Source: Campylobacter sp. MIT 97-5078 (GTDB lineage Bacteria > Campylobacterota > Campylobacteria > Campylobacterales > Campylobacteraceae). From it: DNA of 64,000 nucleotides. The stretch covers positions 21,271-85,270 of the forward strand of contig NZ_QHLK01000008.1 in assembly GCF_006864455.1 (NCBI RefSeq), written 5' to 3'. Below are positions 56,406-64,000 of this stretch, in pieces (position 1 is the stretch's first letter; each line of letters begins with the position of its first letter). A model generated the notes under the pieces. The model was not told the DNA's origin and ran no database searches. It saw only the letters and a list, made by a program, of their open reading frames with translations. The translations under genes were made by a program, and so were the position numbers.

Positions 56406-56422
56406 ATAAAGCTTTGCTTTTT
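56391..56422 (+). terminator. Terminator overlapping the CorC-like gene end
   Basis: AAAAAGCAA pairs with TTGCTTTTT across a 14-base loop that includes the stop codon; the 3' arm ends in five T. Stem of 9, AT-rich. Confidence 0.55.
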
Positions 56423-57031
56423 GTTATATTTTAAGCTTCATTTTTACTTTAAATTTGAATACAAATTTTTAAAATGCTTAATCGCCAAAGTAAAAATTTC
56501 ACTTTTATGTTCGTTTCTTTGGTAAAATGCCGATGCGATCTTTAAGGAAAAAAAATTCACAAAAAACAATTAAGTAAGTTTTTAAAGCCGTCTCATAGCT
56601 TTCGTTTTCTTTCCTACGCTTTTTGTAAAACATTTTGTGGTAATCTTGTCTTAATTTTTGATTCTCTACCTCTAGTTTTTGTTAATTCTCGTTACTTTAT
56701 TTTAGCTCTTTTTCTACTTGCGGTTTCTCTTTTTGGACTTTTTTAACAGATCAAACGCATAAATGAGGAATTACTTAAAAAGACTTTAAATAAAAATAAA
56801 TTTAAAAATCTAAGCTTGGCAAAAACCAAACTCAAATTGAGATATAAAAGCCTAAAAAAATATTTTTATTTTTTGCTTAAAAAGTGTGTGAAGTATGGTT
56901 GTCTTACATGTTTTAATTATAGTATCAAAAAGCTTGGTATTTTTTATAAATTCGCACTCTTTTTTAAGCTCTAATTTAGCAAAAAAAGCTTAAAATCATC
57001 CTTATGCTATTTTAAATAAGGATAAGGTCCA
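56423..57031. other. Gene-free stretch with coiled-coil remnant
   Basis: About 610 bases without an intact gene. On the minus strand the frame 56505-56738 reads VQKEKPQVEKELK, stop, SNEN, stop, QKLEVENQKLRQDYHKMFYK and on for 40 more codons, like a charged coiled-coil protein broken by two TAA codons. The remainder is AT-rich. The promoter of the HDOD gene must lie at its 3' end, but I cannot fix the -10. Confidence 0.3.
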
Positions 57032-57904
57032 ATGGTTCAAATTCAAGATATGAATCAAGCCTTGCTTGAAAGCGTAGAACACTTACCGCCTTTACCACAA
57101 ACGGTTAGAAATTTACAGCTTTATATAGATGAAGCTGGTTCAAATATGAAAATTGATAGGGTAGCTGAGATAATTTCTGGTGATCCTTTGGTTACTGCCA
57201 AACTCTTACAGCTTGCAAATTCGCCATTTTATGGCTTTTCAAGAGAGATTACAACTATTCAACAAGTTGTGAATTTGCTTGGAGTAACAAATATTAAAAA
57301 TATTGTTACTGCTGATTCTATCAAAGGAAATTTCAAAGTTGATATGAGTCCTTATGGGCTTGATACAAACAAATTCTTGCAAAATTGCAACGAAGAGGCT
57401 AAATTTGTTTCAAGCTGGCTTTTAGAAGAAGATAAGAAGCTTTCATATCTGCTCGTGCCTTGTGTTATGCTTTTGCGATTTGGTATGATAGTGTTTGCAA
57501 ACTTTTTAATTCAAAACCACAAAGAAAAAGAATTTTATAATGCCTTAAAGCAAAACGATTTTCATAATATCGTTATGGTTGAAGACAATTTTTTAGGTGT
57601 TGATCATATCTCATTTTTGGGCTTTTTGCTCCACCGCTGGGATTTTGATGAAGCATTGATTGAAAGTGTATGTTTTGCTAATACTCCTCATTCAGCTGAT
57701 GGAGAGATCAAACGCAGTGCATATGCTTTGGCTATTGCTAATAATATCTTTGCACCTTATAATGGTGGCTCGCCTTATAGGGTAAATGCGGCGTTAAATT
57801 TGATCAAAGAAGCTAAAAGTCAAGGTGCAAATTTCAATACGGAACATTTTATCGCTAAACTTCCTGATTTTGCTAAAGCTAATTTAAATAAGCCTATTGA
57901 TTAA
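57032..57904 (+). CDS. HDOD-domain protein
   Basis: 290 residues. HDOD domain at about 15-215: LPPLPQTVRNLQLYIDEAG, EIISGDPLVTAKLLQLANSPFYGF, ITTIQQVVNLLGVTNIKNI. HDOD proteins are non-catalytic HD relatives in signalling. The C. jejuni counterpart (Cj0248) has been reported to affect motility and colonisation, so a flagellar role is likely by homology. AAGGT lies before the ATG. The next gene starts 9 bases on. Confidence 0.88.
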   Translation: MVQIQDMNQALLESVEHLPPLPQTVRNLQLYIDEAGSNMKIDRVAEIISGDPLVTAKLLQLANSPFYGFSREITTIQQVVNLLGVTNIKNIVTADSIKGNFKVDMSPYGLDTNKFLQNCNEEAKFVSSWLLEEDKKLSYLLVPCVMLLRFGMIVFANFLIQNHKEKEFYNALKQNDFHNIVMVEDNFLGVDHISFLGFLLHRWDFDEALIESVCFANTPHSADGEIKRSAYALAIANNIFAPYNGGSPYRVNAALNLIKEAKSQGANFNTEHFIAKLPDFAKANLNKPID

Positions 57905-57913
57905 AAAAGGGCA

Positions 57914-58390
57914 ATGACTAGCCTCATACTGCCCCCAAATGCCTTTTTGGATGAATATGTGCTTAATGTGCAATTTCACAAAATAGCTGGCATTTCAAAA
58001 AATGCTTTTAAATTCTGGAAAAATGCAAGCATAGCAAGGTATCAAGGCACAAGGACAATCTTTTTACACAAATCTTGCATACTCAAAAAGCACACCAAAG
58101 CACTAAAAGCTTGTGATGACTTAAATGGCTTTGTTTTAGCAAGTGCATTTTGTTCTTTTACCACACTTTCGCCCTCTCATTTAGTGGCAAAGAATAACTC
58201 TTCGATCTATCAGCTCCTTGAGATCAAAGAACTTTGCGGGATCAAATTTGTCAATCTCAAAGCCTTTTATGACTTCTTAGGACTTGATTATAAACATTAT
58301 ATTTACATAGAAAAATGCCATTTTTTCAGCCCTACTCCACTTGAAAAAAAGATCAAAATTACTTCAAGCTTATGCGTGGGGTATTATTAA
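57914..58390 (+). CDS. Conserved hypothetical protein downstream of the HDOD gene
   Basis: 158 residues, not recognised as a named family. It has no signal peptide or membrane helix. It is rich in Lys, Phe and Ser, with FKFWKNASIARYQGTRTIF and LASAFCSFTTLSPSHL as distinctive segments and six scattered cysteines. As I recall, C. jejuni has an equivalent gene in the same place. Its last 4 bases overlap the convergent MFS gene. Function unknown; context points to the HDOD protein as partner. Confidence 0.8.
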   Translation: MTSLILPPNAFLDEYVLNVQFHKIAGISKNAFKFWKNASIARYQGTRTIFLHKSCILKKHTKALKACDDLNGFVLASAFCSFTTLSPSHLVAKNNSSIYQLLEIKELCGIKFVNLKAFYDFLGLDYKHYIYIEKCHFFSPTPLEKKIKITSSLCVGYY

Positions 58391-59691
58391 GCTTTTTCAT
58401 ACATCCTACGCATTAAAAGCGAAGTGCTAAAGGCAACAAAGGCAAGCACAAGCACATACGCACTTAAACCATAGCTCATCAAACTTGCTGGCTCTTTAAG
58501 GGCTGTATTATGAAAAAAAGCAGCAAGTTGAGGCGTAAAACCTCCTGCGATCGCATAAGCAATATTATACGCAAAAGAAATTCCACTGAAGCGAATGTGA
58601 GGCTTAAATACATCACTCATAAACACAGGACAAAAGTTCATAATCCCAGCGCCAAAACAAGTCAAACAATAAAGCCCTATCGTACTTACTTGACTTGGCG
58701 AACTTGAATACAACTCTTTAAAAAATAAAAAGCTAAACACCCCAAAAACAATACTAAAGGCTATGCACACCTTATATGGTTTGATTTTATCAGAAATTAC
58801 TCCACTTAAAATAATCCCGCTAACTATACAAACAAGCCCAGAAATCTGAAAATAAGTCTTTTCAAAAGCATCAAGATTAAAACTCGGCATTTTACTGATA
58901 AAATTTGGCATAAGCAAGATAAAAACCAAAATACAACCGGTTAAAACCCAAGTTACAAGCATAGACACGACAACACCAAATTTTGAGCTTTTAAACACTT
59001 CTTTAAGCGGAAAAGTCACTAAAGCACTATCTTGTTTCATCTGCTGAAACACAGGTGTTTCTTCTAAAAAGCGACGCAAATACACGGAGATGATACCAAA
59101 AACCCCGCCCAAAGCAAAAGGCACACGCCAAGCCCATTCTTCAATCGCTTTTTTTTCAAAAATCATATAAGTAAGCAAATACACCAAACTTCCAAGCAAA
59201 ATTCCAGCCGTTACAGAAGCGGTTAAAAAGCCAAGATAAGTATTTTTTTGTTTATCAGGAGCATGCTCGTGGATAAACACCCAAGCACCGGGCAATTCCC
59301 CACCCACAGCTATGCCTTGACAAATTCGCACAAAGATCAAAAACAAAGGTGCAACATAACCAATGGTCTCAAAAGTTGGCACAAGAGCAAGGGCAAAAGT
59401 AGGGATAACCATAAGTAAGATAGAGAGCATAAACATATTTTTTCGCCCAAATTTATCGCCAAAATGAGCCATAACAATGCCACCTAAAGGACGCGCTAAA
59501 TATCCGGTCGCAAAAATGCCATAAGTATTGATGATCTTCCAAGTCTCACTTAAGCTGTCTGGGAAAAAATGCTCTGAAATGATATTAGCAAAAAAGACAA
59601 AAATAATAAAATCGTAAAATTCTAAGGTTCCTCCTAGAGAGGAAAGCCCTAAAGTTTTTATTTCTTTTTTACTGAGTGTTTTTACCTTCAT
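58387..59691 (-). CDS. MFS transporter, metabolite:H+ symporter family
   Basis: 434 residues, 12 predicted helices. The N-terminal half has GFGD-type loop AHFGDKFGRKNMF and GYLARPLGGIVMAHFG; GGELPGAWVFIHEHAPDKQK and RFLEETPVFQQM are typical of the MHS family (ProP, KgtP, citrate carriers). The substrate is probably a di- or tricarboxylate or an osmolyte, but not predictable. The ATG is preceded by AAGGG and, about 45 bases upstream, by a TATAAT. Confidence 0.9.
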   Translation of the reverse strand: MKVKTLSKKEIKTLGLSSLGGTLEFYDFIIFVFFANIISEHFFPDSLSETWKIINTYGIFATGYLARPLGGIVMAHFGDKFGRKNMFMLSILLMVIPTFALALVPTFETIGYVAPLFLIFVRICQGIAVGGELPGAWVFIHEHAPDKQKNTYLGFLTASVTAGILLGSLVYLLTYMIFEKKAIEEWAWRVPFALGGVFGIISVYLRRFLEETPVFQQMKQDSALVTFPLKEVFKSSKFGVVVSMLVTWVLTGCILVFILLMPNFISKMPSFNLDAFEKTYFQISGLVCIVSGIILSGVISDKIKPYKVCIAFSIVFGVFSFLFFKELYSSSPSQVSTIGLYCLTCFGAGIMNFCPVFMSDVFKPHIRFSGISFAYNIAYAIAGGFTPQLAAFFHNTALKEPASLMSYGLSAYVLVLAFVAFSTSLLMRRMYEKA

Positions 59692-59735
59692 TAGAAATTG
59701 CCCTTTCTTTTTTTCTTAAAAAAAATTAAGCTTAA

Positions 59736-59741
59736 ATTATA
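59736..59741 (-). promoter_or_regulatory. Probable -10 box for the MFS gene
   Basis: Minus-strand TATAAT 45 bases before the MFS ATG at 59691, just after the stop of the small acidic gene. Confidence 0.5.
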
Positions 59742-59765
59742 TCCAAGCCAAACTTTATTTAAGCT

Positions 59766-59939
59766 TTATTCCATCTCATAACTATCATCATAATCTTCAT
59801 CGTCAAAACTATAATCGTCCTCATCATAATTATAATTTCTTGAATGCTCGGAATGCTCGCTTCTTAGATAATCATCTTCATACGATAAAACATCTTCATC
59901 ATCTAAGTCTTCAAATTCATCATCTTCAAATTCTCTCAT
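59766..59939 (-). CDS. Highly acidic 57-residue protein
   Basis: Small gene on the minus strand. The product starts MREFEDDEFEDLDDED and ends DDEDYDDSYEME; about half the residues are Asp or Glu, with several Tyr and a SEHSEHSRN centre. AAAAGGAG lies 7 bases before the ATG. As I recall, C. jejuni has a protein annotated as highly acidic at this position (Cj0251c) of similar length. No membrane segment or known motif; it may be a nucleic-acid mimic, a cation buffer or a ribosome-associated protein. Function unknown. Confidence 0.82.
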   Translation of the reverse strand: MREFEDDEFEDLDDEDVLSYEDDYLRSEHSEHSRNYNYDEDDYSFDDEDYDDSYEME

Positions 59940-60003
59940 TGAATTCTCCTTTTTTTATGAAAAATATTTCGCTCATTTTAGCTAAATTTTTACTCAATTT
60001 GTC

Positions 60004-60009
60004 TATAAT
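60004..60009 (+). promoter_or_regulatory. Probable -10 box for moaC
   Basis: TATAAT 36 bases before the GTG start, in the 100-base gap between the acidic gene and moaC; AAAAAGG at 60028-60034 is the ribosome site. Confidence 0.6.
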
Positions 60010-60039
60010 TTTTTTAAAAATATCTCAAAAAGGTTATAA

Positions 60040-60513
60040 GTGCAGCTGAGTCATTTAGATGAAAATAACAGACCAAAAATGGTTAATGTTGCTGAAAAAG
60101 AAATAAGTTCAAGACTAGCTAGAGCAAGTGGAGTGATCAAAGTAAGTCAAGAAGCCTTTCATGCAGTGAAAGCAAAGGCTGTTAAAAAAGGAGCTGTGCT
60201 TGAAACAGCTGTCATTGCTGCGATCATGGGAGCAAAAAAGACAAGCGAACTTATCCCGATGTGCCATCCTTTAAATATCAGTGGTGTTGAAGTAGATATA
60301 GAAGAAGATGAAAAAATGTGTGCTTTTAAGCTTTTTGTAAGCGTAAAATGCGAAGGTAAAACAGGGGTTGAAATGGAAGCCTTAAGTGGCGTAAGTATAG
60401 GACTTTTAACCATTTATGATATGCTTAAAGCCATAGATAAGAGTATGGAAATTTCAAATATTGTTTTAGAGCATAAAAAAGGCGGCAAGAGTGGTGAATT
60501 TAAACGCGTGTAA
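60040..60513 (+). CDS. moaC: Cyclic pyranopterin monophosphate synthase MoaC
   Basis: Second step of molybdopterin synthesis, acting with MoaA. 157 residues: [36 protein letters not shown] with the conserved [23 protein letters not shown] with the catalytic Lys and Glu, and [12 protein letters not shown]. The start codon is GTG at 60040; no ATG is placed well. Supplies cofactor for formate dehydrogenase and nitrate or TMAO reductases. Overlaps the next gene by 23 bases. Confidence 0.95.
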   Translation: MQLSHLDENNRPKMVNVAEKEISSRLARASGVIKVSQEAFHAVKAKAVKKGAVLETAVIAAIMGAKKTSELIPMCHPLNISGVEVDIEEDEKMCAFKLFVSVKCEGKTGVEMEALSGVSIGLLTIYDMLKAIDKSMEISNIVLEHKKGGKSGEFKRV

Positions 60514-60754
60514 TCAAAAACCAAAAATTGACTACCCTACTTTTTGGGAGTATAAAATCATCTTTGAAAAAGGCGTAAATGCAAATGCAATTTGTCAAGA
60601 GCTTTTAGGACAAAGAGAGTTTAGCTGTAAATTTTCACACGCAAGCAAAAATGACACATACTACAGCTTTTTGCTGAGGGTTTTTGTTGATAGCGAAAAA
60701 GATAGGCTTGATCTTTTTGCAACCTTAAAAGCAAGGGCTAAATTTGTGCTATAA
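60491..60754 (+). CDS. DUF493 (YbeD-like) protein
   Basis: 87 residues. The compact ACT-like ferredoxin fold is seen in [48 protein letters not shown] and [15 protein letters not shown], as in YbeD. The start codon is GTG (60491 or 60494), inside the moaC end. It precedes the coiled-coil gene by 14 bases. YbeD is linked to lipoate synthesis in some bacteria; its function here is unknown. Confidence 0.72.
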   Translation: MVNLNACNQKPKIDYPTFWEYKIIFEKGVNANAICQELLGQREFSCKFSHASKNDTYYSFLLRVFVDSEKDRLDLFATLKARAKFVL

Positions 60755-60768
60755 ATGAAGGAAAAAAA

Positions 60769-61890
60769 ATGAAAAATACTTTAATTATATTTGAAAACAC
60801 ACTTTCAGGACACAAGGATAAGGCAAATGAACTTATCGAGGATTTGGGTTATAATCTTACTTTTAAAGAATTAAGCGATGAAAAAGCAAAGATAAATGTG
60901 CTTTTGTTTGATTTTTTAGAGGTGCTGAAAAAGCTTGAGCTTTTAAATAATGAAAATATAACCTCTTTAATCAAGGCTTTAATTCGAGCTAAGGTGAAAA
61001 AAGAAGAAGAAAAGCTATACCAACATATAAATGAAATGAGTGTGCTTAAGGCAAAGATAGAAGAGCAAAAAAATGTGATTAAAAACACCATTAGTCAAAA
61101 TTTTTATGAACTTAAACAAAGCATAGAAAAATCAAACTTTAAAGAAGAAATTTCTACAAGCTTAAACGATGCTTTTTTATTTGAGGCTGAAATGCTTGGA
61201 ATTTTAAGAGAAATAGCTGAAAGTGCCTTTATAACGACTTTAGAAAAGGGTGATGATATAGAACTTGAATCAAGTGAAATCGCTAAAAATTTAGTTTATA
61301 AAACTATTTGTGAGCTTGAATTTGAAAAAGAACGCATTTTAAAAAGCACACAAATCGTGCTTAATACAGCATTTGAGCTAGCTAATGAGTCTAAAAACTA
61401 TGCTAAAGAACTTTGCATAGGCGTGGTTAAAGGCACGCAAGAGGGCATAGCTTTAGGTATAGAAAAATTTAAAACCAGTTTCAATTACTGCACGCTTGAA
61501 GAGGATTTAAGCAACAAAGAAAAAGAGCTTATCGATATAGAATACGATTTTATCACACTTTTAAGGCTTGAAGCAAAGAAAAGTGATGAACCGGTGCAGG
61601 GTATTATAAAAAATTTGCTTGAAAATGAGCTTGATACTTTGTTTGCGAAGCTCAAAAGGCTTGCAAGCGAAAGTAGAGAACAGATTTTGATTACGCTTAA
61701 TGACCTTAAGAAAAATCCTAAAATTAACGATTTTGGCAAACTCGCTCAAAGCAAGATCAATATCTTTAAAAAAGAAATTAGCAATTTAGAACAACTCACA
61801 AGCGAGCGTTATAAAGACTTTAACACTCAAGAAGCCAAAAAACTCGGTATTAATTTATGGGAAAAAGCAAAGAAACTCATAGGAAAATAA
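60769..61890 (+). CDS. Coiled-coil protein of unknown function
   Basis: 373 residues, highly charged and helical with Leu/Glu/Lys heptads from about 20 to the end, without signal peptide or membrane helix. EEKLYQHINEMSVLKAKIE and NKEKELIDIEYDFITLLRLE are typical. One region, FELANESKNYAKELCIGVVK then QEGIALGIEKF, looks membrane-surface amphipathic. As I recall, a comparable protein lies at this place in C. jejuni (Cj0254). AAGGA precedes the ATG. It is the last gene of moaC-DUF493-this; no function can be assigned. Confidence 0.75.
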   Translation: MKNTLIIFENTLSGHKDKANELIEDLGYNLTFKELSDEKAKINVLLFDFLEVLKKLELLNNENITSLIKALIRAKVKKEEEKLYQHINEMSVLKAKIEEQKNVIKNTISQNFYELKQSIEKSNFKEEISTSLNDAFLFEAEMLGILREIAESAFITTLEKGDDIELESSEIAKNLVYKTICELEFEKERILKSTQIVLNTAFELANESKNYAKELCIGVVKGTQEGIALGIEKFKTSFNYCTLEEDLSNKEKELIDIEYDFITLLRLEAKKSDEPVQGIIKNLLENELDTLFAKLKRLASESREQILITLNDLKKNPKINDFGKLAQSKINIFKKEISNLEQLTSERYKDFNTQEAKKLGINLWEKAKKLIGK

Positions 61891-61936
61891 AAAATAAATT
61901 TAAATGAATAAAAACTCTAAGTTTATACAAACTTTT

Positions 61937-61960
61937 AAAAGGCTCTTTGATGAGCCTTTT
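61937..61960 (-). terminator. Bidirectional terminator between the coiled-coil gene and hugZ
   Basis: AAAAGGCTC and GAGCCTTTT form a 9-base stem with a 6-base loop. On both strands a T-rich tail follows, so it ends hugZ (minus) and the coiled-coil gene (plus). Confidence 0.8.
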
Positions 61961-61963
61961 AAT

Positions 61964-62761
61964 TTATTTGTGTGGATTATGAGTATGTGGGTTGCTTCCG
62001 TGTGGAGCTTTTCTGTGAGGATTTGCACCTGTTTTACCGCTAAGGTGCATAAGCTCGCCCTTTGTGTCTATTTTATAAGCTTGTCCAAAGCCTTTTACGA
62101 AGTTTCCTTCTTGATAAGTGAGTTTAACAAGATGAAAATCAAGCATTCCTCGGATAATCTTGATACCGCCGCCACTGCCATTTCTTTTTTCAAACTCATC
62201 AAAAATGATGTCAAAATCCGCACCTCTTTTAATAAACTCGGTTTTTACTCTATAGCGAAGCCTTTTTCTTAAGATCACAGAAGCTGCCTTGCTCTCATCT
62301 TCTAAGAAAAGCACTTCAACATTGTTAGGATTGTTTTTGATATTTGAGGTGTGTTCAGCAACTTCGCTGATATAGATATAATCGCCCTTTTGACTCTGAA
62401 TAAGCGGTGCATAAGAACACTCAACCTCGCCCTTAGCATTGATAGTTGCAAGACAGATCGATCCAAAACCAGCCTTAAATTCATCAAGCTCTTTTTTTAC
62501 CGCTGTGTAATCAACGCTTGATTTTACACTCTTACAAAGATCGATAATCGCATTTTTAAGAGCTTCTTCATCTTTTGCTTTAACAGGAAAATCTATGCGA
62601 AGTTTTTCACCACCATTATATACTATATCAAGTCCTTCTAAATCCACACTTTTAAGGCTGATGTCTTCTATCTTTTCAACAGCACTAAATTTTTTACACA
62701 AATCAATAAGATTATCTTTGTGATGATCATTCATGTGCGAAATAATGCTTTCAACGCTCAT
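61964..62761 (-). CDS. hugZ: Haem oxygenase HugZ
   Basis: Split-beta-barrel haem-degrading enzyme that frees iron from host haem. 265 residues: SVESIISHMNDHHKDNL (DUF2470-like N-terminal part), FKAGFGSICLATINAKGEVECSYAPLI (oxygenase barrel), YIYISEVAEHTSNI, and a His-rich tail HRKAPHGSNPHTHNPHK whose histidine helps bind haem. I start at ATG 62761 with AAGGAG upstream; an ATG 12 codons earlier would leave that site inside the gene. In C. jejuni hugZ faces chuABCD; here those genes are broken. Confidence 0.94.
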   Translation of the reverse strand: MSVESIISHMNDHHKDNLIDLCKKFSAVEKIEDISLKSVDLEGLDIVYNGGEKLRIDFPVKAKDEEALKNAIIDLCKSVKSSVDYTAVKKELDEFKAGFGSICLATINAKGEVECSYAPLIQSQKGDYIYISEVAEHTSNIKNNPNNVEVLFLEDESKAASVILRKRLRYRVKTEFIKRGADFDIIFDEFEKRNGSGGGIKIIRGMLDFHLVKLTYQEGNFVKGFGQAYKIDTKGELMHLSGKTGANPHRKAPHGSNPHTHNPHK

Positions 62762-62998
62762 TGTTTTCTCCTTTTTTAGAAATTTAAATTTTATCAAAAA
62801 ATGATAGCTAGCATTGCTTTAATATATGCTTAAAAATTTTTACTTAAAAAATATATTGCAATTAAATATCATACTAAGAAAAATTTTAAAGAAAATAAGC
62901 TTAGAATATGGCTTAAAATTTCGATAAAAATAAAGTATTTAAAAGATATATTTGATAAATGATTTGTTTTAAATTGATAAAATAAATCATAACTAAGA
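62762..62998. promoter_or_regulatory. hugZ/chu divergent region with Fur-like half-sites
   Basis: 237 AT-rich bases. GATAAATGAT (62954-62963) and TTGATAAAATAAATCAT (62974-62990) resemble Fur-box elements (GATAATGAT repeats), expected since hugZ and chu genes are iron-repressed in Campylobacter. A minus-strand TATGAT and GATAAAAT lie before hugZ. No chuA sequence is left here. The Fur sites are a reading by eye only. Confidence 0.35.
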
Positions 62999-63400
62999 AT
63001 GATTTTTATGATTTCTAAGCGTTTATTTATAAACTTTATTTTTATTATCTTTGCTTATATAGTCATTTTTCTTATTGCCTTAAATATCGGTAAATCGCAA
63101 GCTAACTTTACAGAGATTGTCACTTCGCTTTTTGATGAGAATTCAAAACTAAGAACAATAGTCTTAGAATCCACAATGCCGCGTCTTATCATAGCTATAC
63201 TCATCGGTATGCCCTTGGCAAGCAAAGAAATTCGCTCATTGTTTCATCTTTAGCTGTTGCTTTTAGCGGACTTAGGCTTTGTAGGACTTATCGTGCCTCA
63301 TATTATGCGTTTAATGCTTTATAATAATATCCTTGTTCTACCGCTTTGCACCTTACTTGGTGGATTTTTCTTGCTTTTTGTGATGAAATTATCTTTTTAA
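62999..63400 (+). pseudogene. chuB: Collapsed chuB haem permease gene
   Basis: FecCD-family permease reduced to its two ends. The start encodes a first helix (LFINFIFIIFAYIVIFLIAL), SKLRTIVLESTMPRLIIAIL and GMPLA, the usual beginning of haem permeases. Most of the middle (six or more helices) is absent; the frame then meets TAG at 63251-63253. Beyond it, in the same frame, ADLGFVGLIVPHIMRLMLYN and LPLCTLLGGFFLLF are the well-conserved C-terminal motif. The 3' end merges with chuC sequence at 63376. A product of 84 residues at most would be made. Confidence 0.88.
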
Positions 63401-63549
63401 AAGAGGGTAAATTGCGTTATAAAGGTAGCACAAAAGATTTTTTTACAAAAGACATTTTAAAAGAAATTTATGTTTTAAATTGTGAAGTTTTGCTTCAAAA
63501 TAATCAATCTTATATCTTACCCTTAAAGGAAAAAAGACCGATGATCTAA
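63376..63549 (+). pseudogene. chuC: 3' fragment of chuC haem ABC ATPase
   Basis: Only the last 57 codons remain: FCDEIIFLKEGKLRYKGSTK, then DILKEIYVLNCEVLL to the stop. This is the C-terminal part of an iron/haem ABC ATPase (C-D-E-I-I.LK.GK...G). No Walker A, signature or Walker B is present. It joins the chuB end in another frame, with 'ctttttgtgatgaa' shared at the junction, so one deletion removed the chuB 3' end and most of chuC. Confidence 0.86.
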
Positions 63550-63770
63550 GGTAAATACACTTGATAATGACCCAGACCTTTTAATCATAGGGCTTCAAGC
63601 TACCGATATAAAAGCTTTAGTTGATCAAAATCCTATTTTAAAGCACACAAAAGCATATAAAAAACAATTTATATGTCTATGAAAAAGTGCATACCCTACT
63701 TCGCATAAGCCCAAATATCACAAATACGATCAAGGACTTTAAAGCAATACTTGAGAACAAGGTAAAATAA
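63548..63770 (+). pseudogene. chuD: 3' fragment of chuD haem-binding protein
   Basis: KVNTLDNDPDLLIIGLQATD then LVDQNPILKHTKAYKK matches the C-terminal lobe of periplasmic haem-binding ChuD/ChaN-type proteins. After a frameshift near 63663 the sequence continues YVYEKVHTLLRISPNITNTI and stops at 63768-63770. The N-terminal two thirds and signal peptide are gone. It follows the chuC stop without a gap, so a second deletion is likely. Confidence 0.85.
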
Positions 63771-63788
63771 TGAATATTTTAATACAGC

Positions 63789-63822
63789 CAAACCTTAAAC
63801 CCAAATTTGAGTTTAAGGTTTG
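63789..63822 (-). terminator. Terminator after the chemoreceptor gene
   Basis: CAAACCTTAAAC pairs perfectly with GTTTAAGGTTTG around a 10-base loop. It lies between the chuD remnant and the chemoreceptor end, and could act for both. Confidence 0.65.
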
Positions 63823-63858
63823 ATTTGAAAGCATAAGGTTACTTGTGTTTTATATATA

Positions 63859-64000
63859 TCAAAACTTCTTCTTCCTAGTATCTTCAAGTATATTTCTTGC
63901 AATATCATTCACCGTATCAGAAATCACTGAACTATCATTAGCAATCTTAACATTATCTTGAGTCACACTTTCTATATGAGCTACACTTTCATTGATTTGA
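63859..64000 (-). CDS. Methyl-accepting chemotaxis protein, C-terminal end (partial)
   Basis: 46 codons of the 3' end; the gene runs beyond the window. QINESVAHIESVTQDNVKIA, SSVISDTVNDIARNIL and the basic end DTRKKKF match the cytoplasmic end of Campylobacter chemoreceptors (Tlp). These coiled-coil signalling domains are nearly identical among paralogues, so the ligand cannot be told. Ends at TGA 63859-63861. Confidence 0.85.
   Translation of the reverse strand, partial: QINESVAHIESVTQDNVKIANDSSVISDTVNDIARNILEDTRKKKF

Noticed and set aside
59840..60049. Plus-strand 69-codon frame rich in His and Leu
   Set aside because: It is antisense to the acidic protein gene; the His codons mirror Asp/Glu codons on the other strand.

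Overview
The window is chromosomal DNA from a Campylobacter of the jejuni/upsaliensis/helveticus type. The sequence is AT-rich, genes are packed tightly with many start/stop overlaps (ATGA, TAATG), and -10 boxes close to TATAAT are preceded by AT-rich DNA without a clear -35. Nearly every protein is a recognisable Campylobacter family. From memory of C. jejuni, the order is a mosaic of blocks that are collinear inside but reshuffled against each other, so this is a related species rather than C. jejuni itself. I see no rRNA, tRNA, CRISPR array or complete insertion sequence.

Layout. 1-4515: macA-macB and a TolC-like lipoprotein (tripartite efflux). 4680-8806: hydABCD, a membrane-bound [NiFe] uptake hydrogenase with its maturation protease. 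9019-11846 (minus): ctsF and ctsE, transformation/type II secretion-like. 11977-15407: plsY, a folB-like gene, the orphan regulator cosR and a Ppx/GppA phosphatase. 15425-17359 (minus): a decayed PAP2-like gene, fliO-like, fliN and a CheX-like gene. 17432-22777 (minus): trpE-trpD(GD)-trpF-trpB-trpA, without trpC. 22885-30303 (minus): a subtilisin-type autotransporter, glmS and a GlnD-like protein lacking catalytic motifs. 30434-32217 (minus): accBC. 32364-34241: dcd, then an altered pseG and a wrecked pseH. 34376-35501: a nitroreductase and a broken divergent HxlR regulator. 35494-52283: a long plus-strand block (fmt-birA-parA-parB, ATP synthase stalk and F1 genes, Tol-Pal with cpoB, slyD, fabD, mtnN, a TtcA-like gene, a nicotinamidase-like hydrolase). 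52552-54298 (minus): queH-bcp-dmpI. 55077-56405: a CorC/HlyC-type membrane protein. 57032-61890: an HDOD protein, a hypothetical, an MFS transporter (minus), a 57-residue highly acidic protein (minus), moaC, a DUF493 protein and a coiled-coil protein. 61964-62761 (minus): hugZ, facing the fused and frameshifted remains of chuB, chuC and chuD. 63859-end (minus): the C-terminus of a chemoreceptor.

How the parts fit. Hydrogenase, efflux, ATP synthase, Tol-Pal, tryptophan and fatty-acid genes are intact housekeeping or respiratory functions. SlyD has a His/Cys-rich tail of the kind that handles nickel for hydrogenase maturation.

The most informative signal is gene decay. The flagellin-glycosylation locus that in C. 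jejuni lies between dcd and pseG/pseH is missing here; only an altered pseG and fragments of pseH remain. The haem-uptake genes next to hugZ are collapsed by deletions. A PAP2-like phosphatase gene and an HxlR regulator are also broken. I did not find a convincing wholly new multigene system. The best novel-looking material is the set of remnants, the pseudo-catalytic PseG and GlnD-like proteins, the autotransporter protease next to glmS, and the acidic mini-protein.
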